Shown: positions 1 through 9,429, counted from the first letter of the stretch. The stretch: DNA of 64,000 nucleotides from Microbacterium limosum (GCF_036324365.1 NZ_CP137080.1:434001-498000), one strand, 5' to 3'. Program-made: numbers and translations. Notes: a model not told the origin generated them from the sequence alone.

Positions 1-1740
1 TGGGCGGCCCACTTCCTCCGGCTGCGGGAGCCGGTGACGGTGTGGGAGCACACGCGCGACGTCGTCGCCCTCGACCGGGCGCGCAGCGAGGTCGTCGAGG
101 ACTGGCACCGCCCCGAGCGGGCGCGCGTGGATCGCCGCGTGCTGCGACTGCGCGGCGAGCCCGCCCCGGGCACGCGGCTCAAGGCCGGCACCGACCCGTT
201 CGCGGTCTACGAGCTCCCCGCCCCCTTCCCGTTCGAGGCGTCACCGCGGTGGATCCACGCCGACCACCGCGTTCGGGTGATCGAGGAGACCGACGACGGG
301 GCGATCGTGGAGGAGAGCGCGGTCGACGGGATGACGTGGGCCGAGCTCCCCGTCGCCCTCACCCCCGCAGCCCCTCCGCGCGCCGGCAACCAGCAGGCTG
401 CGATCGACGCCTGGGCCGATCGGGTGCTCGAGGAGGGCGACGGCCTGCCGCCGGGGCCAGCCGCCGACATCCTGTGCCGCCGCGCGCCTCGCGGCGTCGG
501 GGGCCTCCCCGAGCCGGGCGCACCGGTGGATGCGGCCGAGATCGCGCGGGCTCTGCGCGCGCTCGATCGCAGCTACCTGGCCGTGCAGGGCCCGCCGGGC
601 ACCGGCAAGACCTACATCGGCTCGCACGTCGTCGAGGCCCTCGTGCGCGAGCACGGGTGGCGCGTGGGCGTCGTGGCCCAGTCGCACGCGGTCGTCGAGC
701 ACATGCTCGATCGCATCGTGGATGCCGGGGTCCCCGCCCGGCTCGTCGGCAAGGCCCCCAAAGACGACGCGTCCGAGGTGGCGTTCACGGCGCTGCCGAA
801 GAACGGCGTCGCGGCGTTCGCCGCCGAGAACGCCGCGACCGGCTACGTCCTCGGCGGCACCGCGTGGGACTTCAGCCACGAGGGGCGCGTGCCGCGGGGA
901 TCGCTCGATCTCCTCGTCATCGACGAGGCCGGTCAGTTCTCGCTCGCCTCGACGATCGCGGTCTCGCTCGCGGCATCCCGGCTGCTCCTCCTCGGCGACC
1001 CGCAGCAGCTGCCGCAGGTGAGCCAGGGCACGCATCCCGAGCCCGTGGACACGTCGGCGCTCGGGTGGCTCATGGACGGCGAGGCGGTGCTGCCGGCCGG
1101 GCGCGGCTTCTTCCTGCCCGAGAGCAGGCGGATGCATCCCGCCGTCGCGGAACCCGTGTCGCACCTCGCCTACGCGGGGCGCCTGGCCTCGCATCCCTCG
1201 GCCGCCCGCCGCCGCATCGACGGGGTCGAGCCGGGCCTGCACGTCGTCCCGGTCGTGCACCACGAGAACACGACGGCGTCGATCGAGGAGGCCGCCGAGG
1301 TCGTGCGCCTCGCGAGGTCGGTGATTGGTCGCCCCTACGACGACGGCGCGGGGGAGCGTCCGCTCGCGCCGGAGGACGTCATCGTCGTGGCGCCGTACAA
1401 CGCCCAGGTCGCGGAGATCCGCCGCGCGCTCGACGCGGCCGGGCTCCGCGGCATCCCCGTCGGCACGGTCGATCTCTTCCAGGGGCAGGAGGCGGCCGTG
1501 TCGATCCTCAGCCTCGCGGCCTCGAGCGCGCGCGACGCCCCTCGCGGTATCGACTTCCTCCTGCTGGCCAATCGCCTCAACGTGGCGATCTCCCGCGCGA
1601 AGGTCGCGGCGTACCTCGTGCACTCCCCTGGTCTGCTCGACGACCTGCCGCATACGCCCGAGGGGGTGGCGCGCCTCAGCGCGTTCAGCCGGCTGGTCGG
1701 CGGCGGGCGTGGGCCCGCGGCCCGTCAGACCGTGCCGTAG
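1..1740 (+). CDS. RecB-nuclease/AAA superfamily 1 helicase, C-terminal part (partial)
   Basis: The reading frame is open to the left window edge, so the true start lies outside. What remains is a superfamily 1 helicase module of the DNA2/NAM7 type: Walker A GPPGTGKT near 589-612, Walker [10 protein letters not shown] near 910, a GDPQQLPQ motif near 1000, and late motifs around [11 protein letters not shown] and NVAISRAK near 1480-1600. In actinobacteria this arrangement is usually the C-terminal half of a TM0106-type protein with an N-terminal RecB-like nuclease, here not visible. The likely role is ATP-driven nucleic acid unwinding coupled to a nuclease. Its last 16 nt overlap the end of the convergent upp gene. 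Confidence 0.85.
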   Translation, partial: WAAHFLRLREPVTVWEHTRDVVALDRARSEVVEDWHRPERARVDRRVLRLRGEPAPGTRLKAGTDPFAVYELPAPFPFEASPRWIHADHRVRVIEETDDGAIVEESAVDGMTWAELPVALTPAAPPRAGNQQAAIDAWADRVLEEGDGLPPGPAADILCRRAPRGVGGLPEPGAPVDAAEIARALRALDRSYLAVQGPPGTGKTYIGSHVVEALVREHGWRVGVVAQSHAVVEHMLDRIVDAGVPARLVGKAPKDDASEVAFTALPKNGVAAFAAENAATGYVLGGTAWDFSHEGRVPRGSLDLLVIDEAGQFSLASTIAVSLAASRLLLLGDPQQLPQVSQGTHPEPVDTSALGWLMDGEAVLPAGRGFFLPESRRMHPAVAEPVSHLAYAGRLASHPSAARRRIDGVEPGLHVVPVVHHENTTASIEEAAEVVRLARSVIGRPYDDGAGERPLAPEDVIVVAPYNAQVAEIRRALDAAGLRGIPVGTVDLFQGQEAAVSILSLAASSARDAPRGIDFLLLANRLNVAISRAKVAAYLVHSPGLLDDLPHTPEGVARLSAFSRLVGGGRGPAARQTVP

Positions 1741-2357
1741 AGGCGGTCGCCGGCGTCGCCGAGGCCCGGGACGATGTAGCCCCTCTCGTTCAGGCGCTCG
1801 TCGATCGCGCCGAGCACGAGGGTCACGTCGCGGCCGTCCACCTGCCTCTCGATCGCGGCGACCCCCTCGGGTGCGCCGAGCAGGCAGATGGCGGTCACGT
1901 CCTGCGCACCGCGGCGGAAGAGGAACTCGATCGCGGCACCGAGCGAGCCGCCCGTGGCGAGCATCGGGTCGAGCACGAAGCACTGGCGGTCGCTGAGGTC
2001 CTCGGGGAGACGCTCGGCGTACGTCTGCGGCTCGAAGGTCTCCTCGTTGCGCACCATGCCGAGGAATCCGACCTCGGCGGTGGGCAGCAGTGTCACCATG
2101 CCCTCGAGCATGCCGAGTCCCGCGCGAAGGATCGGCACGACGATCGGGCGCGGATCGGCGATCCGCACACCCGTCGTCGTCGTGACGGGGGTCTGGATCT
2201 CGATCGGCTCGACCCGCACCTGACGGGTCGCCTCGTACGCGAGCAGGGTGACCAGCTCCGAGGTCAGCTGACGGAACACCGGCGACGAGGTGCGCGCATC
2301 GCGCAGCACCGTCAGCTTGTGGGTGATGAGGGGGTGGTCGGCGACGTGCACACGCAT
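1725..2357 (-). CDS. upp: Uracil phosphoribosyltransferase
   Basis: This cytosolic 210-residue enzyme converts uracil and PRPP to UMP in pyrimidine salvage. The PRPP-binding loop DPMLATGGS lies at residues 130-138, and the PILRAGLGM segment near residues 75-83 is typical of the family; the length matches bacterial Upp. The ATG follows a TAGATT box by 6 nt with no Shine-Dalgarno sequence, so the mRNA is probably leaderless. It diverges from tadA with only 34 nt between the start codons, a common actinobacterial arrangement of two nucleobase-related genes. Confidence 0.97.
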   Translation of the reverse strand: MRVHVADHPLITHKLTVLRDARTSSPVFRQLTSELVTLLAYEATRQVRVEPIEIQTPVTTTTGVRIADPRPIVVPILRAGLGMLEGMVTLLPTAEVGFLGMVRNEETFEPQTYAERLPEDLSDRQCFVLDPMLATGGSLGAAIEFLFRRGAQDVTAICLLGAPEGVAAIERQVDGRDVTLVLGAIDERLNERGYIVPGLGDAGDRLYGTV

Positions 2358-2363
2358 AGGCTC

Positions 2364-2369
2364 AATCTA
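2364..2369 (-). promoter_or_regulatory. -10 box of upp (leaderless)
   Basis: Read on the minus strand, TAGATT ends 6 nt before the upp ATG, where a sigma-70-type -10 box would place the transcription start at the start codon itself. No -35 is obvious. Confidence 0.55.
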
Positions 2370-2391
2370 ACCGTTCCCCTCAGGAGTGCCG

Positions 2392-2859
2392 ATGCCCGCC
2401 TTCCCGCCCGACGCCGACGATCGCGGGCTGCGGCGCGCGCTCAAGCTCGCCGGCGAGGCCGCCGCGGCGGGGGAGGTGCCCGTCGGAGCCGTCGTGATGG
2501 ATGCCGCCGGCCGCGTCGTCGGTGAGGGCCGCAACGAGCGGGAGGGCACGAGCGACCCCACGGCGCACGCGGAGGTGCTCGCGCTGCGCCGGGCCGCGGC
2601 ATCCACCGGGTCGTGGAACCTCGAGGGCGCGACGCTCGTCGTGACGCTCGAGCCCTGCGTCATGTGCGCCGGCGCCCTGCTCCAGGCCCGCGTCTCGCGC
2701 CTCGTCTTCGCCGCGTGGGACGAGAAGGCGGGGGCCGCCGGATCGCAGTACGACCTCGTGCGCGATCGGCGGCTGCCGTACCGTGCCGAGGTCGTCGCGG
2801 GTGGGCGCGAGGAGGAGTCGCGCGCGCTGCTGCAGCGGTTCTTCGCGCCGAAGCGCTGA
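2392..2859 (+). CDS. tadA: tRNA adenosine(34) deaminase
   Basis: The enzyme deaminates wobble A34 to inosine in tRNA-Arg. The 155-residue protein has the zinc deaminase signature: His59-Ala-Glu61 and the PCVMC motif with Cys89 and Cys92. I chose the ATG at 2392 because AGGAG at 2382-2386 precedes it by 5 nt; a GTG at 2386 overlaps that ribosome binding site and would add two residues. It diverges from upp and ends 6 nt before the end of the convergent hydrolase gene. Confidence 0.93.
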   Translation: MPAFPPDADDRGLRRALKLAGEAAAAGEVPVGAVVMDAAGRVVGEGRNEREGTSDPTAHAEVLALRRAAASTGSWNLEGATLVVTLEPCVMCAGALLQARVSRLVFAAWDEKAGAAGSQYDLVRDRRLPYRAEVVAGGREEESRALLQRFFAPKR

Positions 2860-2865
2860 GCGGCC

Positions 2866-3978
2866 TCAGTCGGCCGATCGGAGGATGATCGCCTCGGTCG
2901 GCGGGGCCGGGTCGGCCGGCATGTCGACGTACCCGATGATCTGCAGGAGTGCCCGGCGCACCTCGGCGGGACGCTCCAGGTGAGGGGAATGGCCGACCCC
3001 GTCGAGCGCGAGCTCGCGCACGACGCCGCCGTTCGCGGCGTACCGCGCGAGCACGTCCCGCGTCTGCGAGACCATCGGCTGCGCGGGGGCGACCTCCTCG
3101 CCCGGCCATTCGGGAACCACGCCGAGGGCGCCCAGGTGGTTCAGATCGAAGAACGACGCGTCGGAGACGATCGCGTCGACCGTGCCGTGCACCCACAGGA
3201 CGGGGGGCTTGTCGGGGAGGTCGGCGATGCCCGAGACGTCGAAGTGCTTCGGCGCCATCGTGTTGAGCACGCCGATGCCGCCGGGCGCGAAGCCCGGCCA
3301 GTTCTCGCTCGAGACGGAGTCGCCGGGGTAGTTGCCCGTCGCCGTCGAGGTGGTGAGCATCGACTCCACCCAGACGTCCTCGTGGTCGCTCGTGTAGCCG
3401 GGCGCGACGTAGGAGGTGCGGAACACGCTGCGGGGCGAGGTCTGCGCCTCGTCGGTGGTGTCCTTCGCCGTGAGGCGATCGACGAAGTCGGGGTTGGCGC
3501 TGCCGGCGCCGGTGCCCGCGTCGTCGTCGGTGAGGCGGGTGCCGTCGCGCCGGGTGCCGCCGAATCCGTACGGGGAGACCGGCGACTGCAGCGTGAGGCT
3601 CAGCGCGGGGTGCTCGAGGGCGTACTGCATGATGACGCCGCCTCCCATCGCCCAGCCGACGAGGTGCGCGGCCGGGATGCCGAGGGCCGTGAGCGTCGCA
3701 TGCAGGTCGTCGCTGTAGTCCCGCAGCCCGCGGGTGGCGTCGACGGGGGCGTTCTCGGTGCCGCCGAATCCGCGCAGATCCACGGCGATGACGCGCAGGT
3801 CGCCCGGCAGGTCCTGCATGATCTCCTGCCAGAGGAGGCTCGAGGCGAGGTTCCCGTGCACGAACACCACGGTGCGCTCGGGCGAGGTCTCGGGGTCGTC
3901 GGCCGTGCGCTCGAGGATGTTCACCGCGAGGCTCGGGGTCTCGACCGTGCGAGCGGCGATTCCGTCGAAGAGGGTCAT
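2866..3978 (-). CDS. Alpha/beta hydrolase-fold protein with Ala in the nucleophile elbow
   Basis: A 370-residue alpha/beta hydrolase-fold protein. The oxyanion region VFVHGN is at residues 38-43, followed by a DLRGFG strand-turn. The nucleophile elbow reads GWAMGG, with Ala110 (GCG codon at 3649-3651) where the family normally has Ser, Cys or Asp. A VHGTVDAIV acid region and a VGHSPH catalytic-His region are retained later in the chain. The start at 3978 follows GGGAGGAACGC; an upstream GTG in the same frame at 4014 is less likely. The substrate is unknown. Without the serine nucleophile it may be a non-hydrolytic member (lyase, decarboxylase or binding protein) or inactive. Confidence 0.8.
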   Translation of the reverse strand: MTLFDGIAARTVETPSLAVNILERTADDPETSPERTVVFVHGNLASSLLWQEIMQDLPGDLRVIAVDLRGFGGTENAPVDATRGLRDYSDDLHATLTALGIPAAHLVGWAMGGGVIMQYALEHPALSLTLQSPVSPYGFGGTRRDGTRLTDDDAGTGAGSANPDFVDRLTAKDTTDEAQTSPRSVFRTSYVAPGYTSDHEDVWVESMLTTSTATGNYPGDSVSSENWPGFAPGGIGVLNTMAPKHFDVSGIADLPDKPPVLWVHGTVDAIVSDASFFDLNHLGALGVVPEWPGEEVAPAQPMVSQTRDVLARYAANGGVVRELALDGVGHSPHLERPAEVRRALLQIIGYVDMPADPAPPTEAIILRSAD

Positions 3979-4049
3979 GCGTTCCTCCCGTTCCTGGGGC
4001 TGCGGCACCCACACCTGCCGATCCTAGACCCGCGCGGTGAGCCCTTCCT

Positions 4050-4055
4050 TAGGAT
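4050..4055 (+). promoter_or_regulatory. -10 box of proC (leaderless)
   Basis: TAGGAT ends 7 nt before the proC ATG and there is no Shine-Dalgarno sequence, which fits a transcript starting at the start codon. Confidence 0.55.
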
Positions 4056-4062
4056 GGGGCGC

Positions 4063-4905
4063 ATGAGCGTTCCCGATGCCATCCCGCCGTCCGTCGCGAT
4101 CCTCGGGGCGGGGTCGATGGGGGGAGCGATCCTCCAGGGCGTCGTCGCCGCGGGCGGTGCGCGCGAGGTCGTCGTGACCAACCGCACCGCCGCCAAGGCG
4201 CGCGCGCTCGCGGGGATGCCGGGGGTCACGAGCCTCGCGCTCGAGGACGACCCCACCGCCAACGTCCGGGCCGCCGCCTCCGCCGACATCGTGCTGGTGG
4301 GGGTGAAGCCGGCGATGGTGCCCGACCTGCTGCGAGAAATCGCGCCGGCGCTTCGTGCGGGCGCCGTCGTCGTGAGCCTCGCGGCGGGGGTCACGCTGGC
4401 GACCTTCGCCCGCGAGCTCGGACCCGACCGTGCCGTCGTGCGCTCGATGCCGAACACCCCCGCGCTCGTCGGCAAGGCCGTCACGGGCCTCGCGCCGGGC
4501 GATCGCGTGAGCGCGACGCAGCGGGCGCAGGTGCGCGCCCTCTTCGACACCTGCGGCTCGGTCATCGAGGTGCCCGAATCCGGCATCGATGCGCTCTCGA
4601 CGATCTCCGGTTCCGGTCCCGCGTACGTCTTCCTGCTCGTCGAGGCGCTCACCTCCGCCGCCGAGGAGAAGGGCTTCGTGCGGGAGGACGCGAGGAGGAT
4701 GGCGGAGCAGACGTTCATCGGCGCCGCGGCGCTGCTCGAGGCATCCGGGGAGGACCCGGCCGAGCTGCGCCGACGCGTCACGAGCCCCAAGGGAACGACG
4801 GAGCGGGCCGTGACGGTGCTGCAGGAGGCGGACCTCCCGCGCCTGTTCGGCCGCGCCACCGACGCCGCCCTCGCGCGAGCCAGGGAGCTCGCCGCGGGCG
4901 GCTGA
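4063..4905 (+). CDS. proC: Pyrroline-5-carboxylate reductase
   Basis: This enzyme catalyses the NAD(P)H-dependent last step of proline synthesis. The 280-residue protein opens with a Rossmann fingerprint ILGAGSMGGA at residues 12-21. The ProC C-terminal signature ISGSGPAYVFLLVEAL begins at about 4606, with the TSPKGTTERA segment near the end. The ATG at 4063 is chosen from the TAGGAT box just upstream and the usual family length. Downstream DNA is decayed, so it appears to be a single-gene unit. Confidence 0.96.
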   Translation: MSVPDAIPPSVAILGAGSMGGAILQGVVAAGGAREVVVTNRTAAKARALAGMPGVTSLALEDDPTANVRAAASADIVLVGVKPAMVPDLLREIAPALRAGAVVVSLAAGVTLATFARELGPDRAVVRSMPNTPALVGKAVTGLAPGDRVSATQRAQVRALFDTCGSVIEVPESGIDALSTISGSGPAYVFLLVEALTSAAEEKGFVREDARRMAEQTFIGAAALLEASGEDPAELRRRVTSPKGTTERAVTVLQEADLPRLFGRATDAALARARELAAGG

Positions 4906-4935
4906 GCGACGCGCTGCGCGCGCCGTCGCGGGGGC

Positions 4936-5322
4936 TTGCGCGCCGCCGCGGCAGGCGTGATGTACTCGTTCCTGCCGGGGTACTGGGCGGGCCTGGCCAC
5001 CACGACGGGGCAGTGGCAGCTGCTGGCGCAGGCGGCGATCACCGCGGCGGGGATCTTCGCCATCGCCGCGGTGATCGCGCTGATCGGCACGCTGGCCGCC
5101 GGCGACATCAAGCTGTTCCTCGCGATCGGGCTGCTCACCGGGTGGTTCAGCTGGCTGCTGCTGGTGTACGCGCTCGTCATGGCGTACGTCCTCGCCATCC
5201 CGCACGCCGGCGTCCTGCTCGCTCGTCGACGGCGAACCCCGGGTGCCGACACGCATCTGCCGTTCGGTCCCTACCTGGTCGCGGCGACGCTGCTGGTCAC
5301 TGTCGCCGCCATCACCCTCTGA
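4936..5322 (+). pseudogene. C-terminal remnant of an A24-type prepilin peptidase
   Basis: This reading frame of at most 128 residues holds only the second half of an A24 prepilin (type IV leader) peptidase. It has several hydrophobic segments, the second catalytic motif in GTLAAGDIKLFLAIG, and the family end motif LPFGPYL. The first catalytic aspartate and its membrane segments are missing. The frame follows the proC stop in the same phase; TTG 4936, GTG 4957 and ATG 4960 are possible starts with no good ribosome binding site. It is most likely a relic, since no pilin genes are nearby. A short functional membrane protein cannot be excluded. Confidence 0.6.
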
Positions 5323-5380
5323 GCGCCCCCCGCTACCCGCCCCAGATCGTCGGCCCGGTGAACACCGGCGCGGGCGCGGC

Positions 5381-5539
5381 CTCACGACGGTGGCGCTCCC
5401 CCACGAGGCGATGGGCCGCCGCGCGGTCGAGATCCTGCTCGACGAGGGGTCGCACGGCGAGACGCTCATCGAGATGCCCGCGGTCGTGCGTGCGTCCGTC
5501 GCTCCCGCGCGGTCCGACGCCACGCGCACTCGAGGCTGA
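5381..5539 (+). pseudogene. C-terminal remnant of a LacI-family regulator
   Basis: Reading the + strand in the phase of 5381 gives about 52 residues that match the end of a LacI/GalR sensor domain: LTTVALPHEAMGRRAVEILL, then an acidic linker, an E-MPAVVRASVAP-type end, and a stop. No DNA-binding domain or start is present. The piece sits 69 bp upstream of an intact LacI gene in the same direction, so it is probably what is left of a neighbouring regulator after a deletion. Confidence 0.65.
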
Positions 5540-5608
5540 AGCACGAGACGACCGCGGGACCGGGTCTACGCTGGTCGGGCGCGAGGACGCGCCTCAGGAG
5601 GTGCGACG

Positions 5609-6700
5609 GTGGCAGACAGCCGAGGCAGGAGTGGATCGCGCGAGACCGCGCCGCGAACGGCGAAGAAGTCGACGCGCTCGACCATCCAGGACGTCGCCGA
5701 GCGCGCAGGCGTGACGAAGAGCACCGTGTCGAAGTACCTCAACGCGGGCTCCGGCGGCTACTACGTGTCGGCGCAGACTCGTGAGCGCATCGAGGCGGCG
5801 ATCGAGAGCCTGCGGTTCGAGCCGAGCCTGATCGCGCAGGGGCTGACGCACAACCGCACGATGACGATCGGGCTCATCGCCCCCGACATCCGTAACCCCT
5901 TCTACCCCGACCTCGTCGCGGGAGTGCAGGACGTGCTCGAGGATGCGGGATACACGCTGCTTCTGGGCAGCTCGAACTCCGACCCCGAACGCGAGATGGC
6001 GATCGCGCGCTCGATGATCCGTCGGCAGGTGGACGGCGTGATCCTCGGCTCGGCCCGCATGCAGGCCGAGGACATCGAGTCGCTCATGGAGTCGGGGATG
6101 CGCTTCGTCCTCGCCAGCCGCGATCTTCCTCATCTCGTGACCGACTCGGTCACCGTCGACAACAGGGCGGGCGCCGAGCTCGCCGTCGATCACCTCGTCG
6201 AGCTCGGGCACCGGCGGATCGCCCACGTCGCGGGACCGCAGGACGTCGTTCCCTTCCGTAACCGACTGTGGGGATACCGGCACGCGCTCATCCGTCACGG
6301 CATCGACCCCGTCGACGATCTCGTCGTGATCGCCGCGTCGTCCGCGCCCGAAGCCGGAGCCGCGGCCGCACGCGAGCTGCTCGACCGCGAGGCGCGGCCC
6401 ACGGCGATCTTCATGGGCAACGACAACATGGCGCTCGGGGCGATGGACGCTGCCCGTCAGCGCGGGCTCCGCATCCCTGAAGACGTCTCGATCGTCGGAT
6501 TCGACAACATCGCCCTCACCGCCAACTCGTTCATCTCGCTGACGACGGTCGACAGTCGCGCGGCCGAGCTCGGTGCGGAAGCCGCGTCGCTGCTGCTCGG
6601 GCGTCTCGCCGCGAGCGACGACCCGCCGTACGACGATGTGCGCACTGTCGTCGAGCGGCCGATCCTGCGCGTTCGGGGCACGACCTCACCCCCTCCCTGA
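5609..6700 (+). CDS. LacI-family transcriptional regulator
   Basis: A 363-residue regulator. An N-terminal LacI helix-turn-helix (TIQDVAERAGVTKSTVSKYL, residues about 23-42) is followed by a periplasmic-binding-like sensor domain (TIGLIAPDIRNPFYPDLVAG onward) that ends with FDNIALTANSFISLTTV. The GTG start follows AGGAGGT at 5596-5602. It lies immediately upstream of and co-directional with a CUT2 sugar ABC transporter, whose promoter carries a perfect palindrome at 6753-6764. This makes it the likely local repressor, released by the transported substrate or an intermediate. The effector is unknown. Confidence 0.93.
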   Translation: MADSRGRSGSRETAPRTAKKSTRSTIQDVAERAGVTKSTVSKYLNAGSGGYYVSAQTRERIEAAIESLRFEPSLIAQGLTHNRTMTIGLIAPDIRNPFYPDLVAGVQDVLEDAGYTLLLGSSNSDPEREMAIARSMIRRQVDGVILGSARMQAEDIESLMESGMRFVLASRDLPHLVTDSVTVDNRAGAELAVDHLVELGHRRIAHVAGPQDVVPFRNRLWGYRHALIRHGIDPVDDLVVIAASSAPEAGAAAARELLDREARPTAIFMGNDNMALGAMDAARQRGLRIPEDVSIVGFDNIALTANSFISLTTVDSRAAELGAEAASLLLGRLAASDDPPYDDVRTVVERPILRVRGTTSPPP

Positions 6701-6742
6701 CGCTTGCGTACGCCCGATCCGGGCGCGGGGGACATTCTCCGC

Positions 6743-6771
6743 TTGCGTTTCAGATACCGGTATCCTAATCT
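6743..6771 (+). promoter_or_regulatory. Promoter with LacI-type operator in its spacer
   Basis: TTGCGT (6743-6748) and TAATCT (6766-6771) are 17 bp apart, a good sigma-70-type promoter. The spacer contains the perfect 12-bp palindrome GATACCGGTATC at 6753-6764, with the central CCGG typical of LacI-family operators. A repressor bound there would block RNA polymerase. It lies 45-73 bp upstream of the substrate-binding protein gene. Confidence 0.7.
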
Positions 6772-6815
6772 CATCTACACAACGGCGAAGGAGCCGCTGA
6801 GAGTGGAGCACAGTC

Positions 6816-7892
6816 ATGAAACAGAGCAGTTTCGGTGCAGGGGCCGCGGTCGTCGTCGCAACTCTGCTTCTCGCCGGGTGCACCGGCGCGGGGGCGACCG
6901 GAGGAGGAGGCGAGTCGGGTGACGACTGCGCCTTCACGTACGGGAGCGACCAAGAGGGGATCGCGAGCGTCGACGGCGTCGACATCGCCGCAGACGGCCC
7001 CGTCCCGGACGGATCGGGCGAGCGTATCGGCGTCGTCCTGAAGGCCCTGTCCAACCAGTACTGGCAGGGCATCGAGCTGGGGGTCGAAGCCGCCGCCGAA
7101 GACTTCGACGTCGAGATCACGCTGCAGGCGGCGAGCTCCGAGAGCGCGCAGAACGAGCAGCTCACGATCGCGCAGACGATGGTCAACCAGGGCTACGACG
7201 CCTACATCCTCGCGCCCGAGAGCACGTCCAACCTGAACCCGGCGATCGAGACGATCGTCTCGCAGTGCGCCCCGATCGTGAACGTCGACGACGCCCGCAT
7301 CGCCGCGACGGTCTACGTCGGACCCGACCACGAGTCCAACGGCACGCAGGCGGCCGACTTCATCGCGCAGGCCAACCCGAACGGCGGCAAGGTCGCGCAG
7401 ATCGAGGGTCAGGCCGGCTCGAGCGCGGCCATCCTGCGCATCGCAGGCTTCGAGGAGGGTGTCGCCTCGCACGACAACCTCGACCTCGTCGCGAGCGTAC
7501 CGGGCAACTGGGACGCCAACGAGGCGTTCGCCGCGACCACCCAGATCCTCCAGCAGCACCCCGATCTGGTCGGCATCTACGCCAACAACGACACGATGGC
7601 CATCGGCGTCGCGCAGGCCGTGGCCGAGGCCGGCAAGACCGAGCAGGTCACGATCGTCGGGACCGACGGCGTGCCCGAGGCGATCAGCGGTATCCGCAAC
7701 GGCAGCATGGCGGCCACCGTCAGCCCGCTCCCCTACTACGAGGGCTACTGGGCCGTCGAAGCGGCCGTGCGGCTGCTCCGCGGCGAGGCCGTCGCGCCGT
7801 GGGTCGTCGCGCCCGCGCAGCTGATCGACCAGAACAACGTCGACGAGTTCTACACCGACAGCGGTCTCGTCATCGAGGGCCTCTACGAGTGA
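6816..7892 (+). CDS. Sugar ABC transporter substrate-binding lipoprotein (CUT2/RbsB type)
   Basis: A 358-residue secreted solute-binding protein. The lipoprotein signal has LLAGC with the acylated Cys22, and a peripla_BP_4-type fold starts at IGVVLKALSNQYWQGIELG. Members of this family capture pentoses, hexoses, polyols or related small molecules for CUT2 importers. It is the first gene after the palindromic promoter; ATPase and permease genes follow at once. It gives the operon its import function, but the ligand cannot be read from the sequence. Confidence 0.93.
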   Translation: MKQSSFGAGAAVVVATLLLAGCTGAGATGGGGESGDDCAFTYGSDQEGIASVDGVDIAADGPVPDGSGERIGVVLKALSNQYWQGIELGVEAAAEDFDVEITLQAASSESAQNEQLTIAQTMVNQGYDAYILAPESTSNLNPAIETIVSQCAPIVNVDDARIAATVYVGPDHESNGTQAADFIAQANPNGGKVAQIEGQAGSSAAILRIAGFEEGVASHDNLDLVASVPGNWDANEAFAATTQILQQHPDLVGIYANNDTMAIGVAQAVAEAGKTEQVTIVGTDGVPEAISGIRNGSMAATVSPLPYYEGYWAVEAAVRLLRGEAVAPWVVAPAQLIDQNNVDEFYTDSGLVIEGLYE

Positions 7893-7947
7893 TCACTCTG
7901 CGGGGCGCGGTCAGTCCGCGCCCCGCACTGATCGAAAGGCAGACACC

Positions 7948-9429
7948 ATGAGCGAAGCGATGCCGCTCCTCGAAGCCCGGGACCTCGTCAAGACGTTCCC
8001 CGGCGTCCGAGCGCTCGACGGCGTCTCGCTGCGCGCATACCGCGGCGAGGTGCACGCCCTCCTGGGCGAGAACGGCGCGGGCAAGTCCACGCTGCTCAAA
8101 GCCCTGTTCGGGGCCCACCGGCCCGACAGCGGCACGATCCTGGTCGACGGCGAGCCGGTCGCCTTCGCCGCTCCGTCGGACGCGATCCAGCGCGGTATCG
8201 CCATGGTTCATCAGGAGCTCAGCCTCGTCCCGCAGCTCGACGCGGTGCACAACGTGGTCCTCGGTCGCGAGGACGCACGCGCGGGCGTCATCAGCTGGCG
8301 CAAAGCGCGCAAAGAGGCGCTGCCCGCCCTCGCGAAGCTCGGCTTCACCGCCTCTCCGTCCACCCCGGTCGGACGCCTGAGTGTCGCCCAGCAGCAGCTC
8401 GTCGAGCTCGCCCGCGCGGTCGCCACGGGCGCTCGGCTCATCATCATGGACGAGCCGACCGCGTCGCTCACGACCCACGAGTCCGACCAGCTCTTCGCCG
8501 TCATCCGCCAGCTGCGCGATCAGGGTGTGGCGATCGTCTACGTGTCACACCGCCTCCCCGAGGTCCTCGACCTCGCCGACCGCGTGACCGTCCTGCGGGA
8601 CGGCTCGACGGTCGCCGAGCTCGAGCGGTCGGCCGTCGACGGTGAGAGCCACCTCGTGCGCCTCATGGTGGGTCGCGAACTCGACGCCATCGGCCTCCCG
8701 CGGACGCGTGAGCCGGGCGAGGTATACCTCGAGGTCGATGAGCTGAGCGTTCCGGGGATGGTGCACGACGTGTCGCTCGCCGTGCGACGGGGCGAGATCG
8801 TCGGCATGGCGGGCATGGTGGGCGCGGGGCGGTCGGAGTTCGCGCTCGGGCTCATCGGCGCGCTTCCGTCGCACGCGCGGGGCGTCCGCATCGGCGGACG
8901 TCCGCGCGTGATCCGCAACCCCGGCCAGGCGATCGCGGCCGGCATCGCCTACCTGCCCGAGGACCGCAAGCATCAGGGCCTCGACCTCAAGCTCTCGATC
9001 GCGTCGAACGTCACGCTGCCCGATCCGCCCGGAGTCCTCGGTCTGCTCGACCGCAGGAAGCAGCGCGAGGTCGCCGCCCGCGTCATGGCCGATCTCGGCA
9101 GCAAGACCGCCGTCAGAGCGGCGGCGGGCTCGCTGAGCGGCGGCAACCAGCAGAAGATCGTCGTGGGCCGCTGGCTTCTCCGCGACAGCGACGTCTACAT
9201 CTTCGACGAGCCCACGCGCGGCATCGACGTCGGCGCGAAGGGCGAGATCCACCGCCTCATGCGCGGACTCGCCGACCAGGGCAAAGCGATCATCATGATC
9301 TCCTCCGACCTCCCCGAAGTCCTCGGCATGAGCGACCGCATCCTCGTGATGCGCCGGGGGTGCATCGTCGCCGATGTGTCCCGCGCCGATGCGACGGAAG
9401 AAGTGATCGTCGCGCACGCGGCGGGTTAG
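7948..9429 (+). CDS. Sugar ABC transporter ATP-binding protein (RbsA/MglA type)
   Basis: A 493-residue protein with two fused ABC domains, as in RbsA/MglA/XylG. The first domain has Walker A GENGAGKST, signature LSVAQQQ and Walker B LIIMDEPTA. The second has signature LSGGNQQK and Walker B VYIFDEPTRG, with GAGRSE in place of a full P-loop, which is normal for the weaker second site of this family. It energises uptake with the neighbouring binding protein and permease. A GAAAGG-type ribosome binding site precedes the ATG. Confidence 0.96.
   Translation: MSEAMPLLEARDLVKTFPGVRALDGVSLRAYRGEVHALLGENGAGKSTLLKALFGAHRPDSGTILVDGEPVAFAAPSDAIQRGIAMVHQELSLVPQLDAVHNVVLGREDARAGVISWRKARKEALPALAKLGFTASPSTPVGRLSVAQQQLVELARAVATGARLIIMDEPTASLTTHESDQLFAVIRQLRDQGVAIVYVSHRLPEVLDLADRVTVLRDGSTVAELERSAVDGESHLVRLMVGRELDAIGLPRTREPGEVYLEVDELSVPGMVHDVSLAVRRGEIVGMAGMVGAGRSEFALGLIGALPSHARGVRIGGRPRVIRNPGQAIAAGIAYLPEDRKHQGLDLKLSIASNVTLPDPPGVLGLLDRRKQREVAARVMADLGSKTAVRAAAGSLSGGNQQKIVVGRWLLRDSDVYIFDEPTRGIDVGAKGEIHRLMRGLADQGKAIIMISSDLPEVLGMSDRILVMRRGCIVADVSRADATEEVIVAHAAG

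Noticed and set aside
42..2525. An 827-codon frame overlapping the helicase and upp
   Set aside because: It is a phase shadow of the helicase and continues antisense to upp with no recognisable family.
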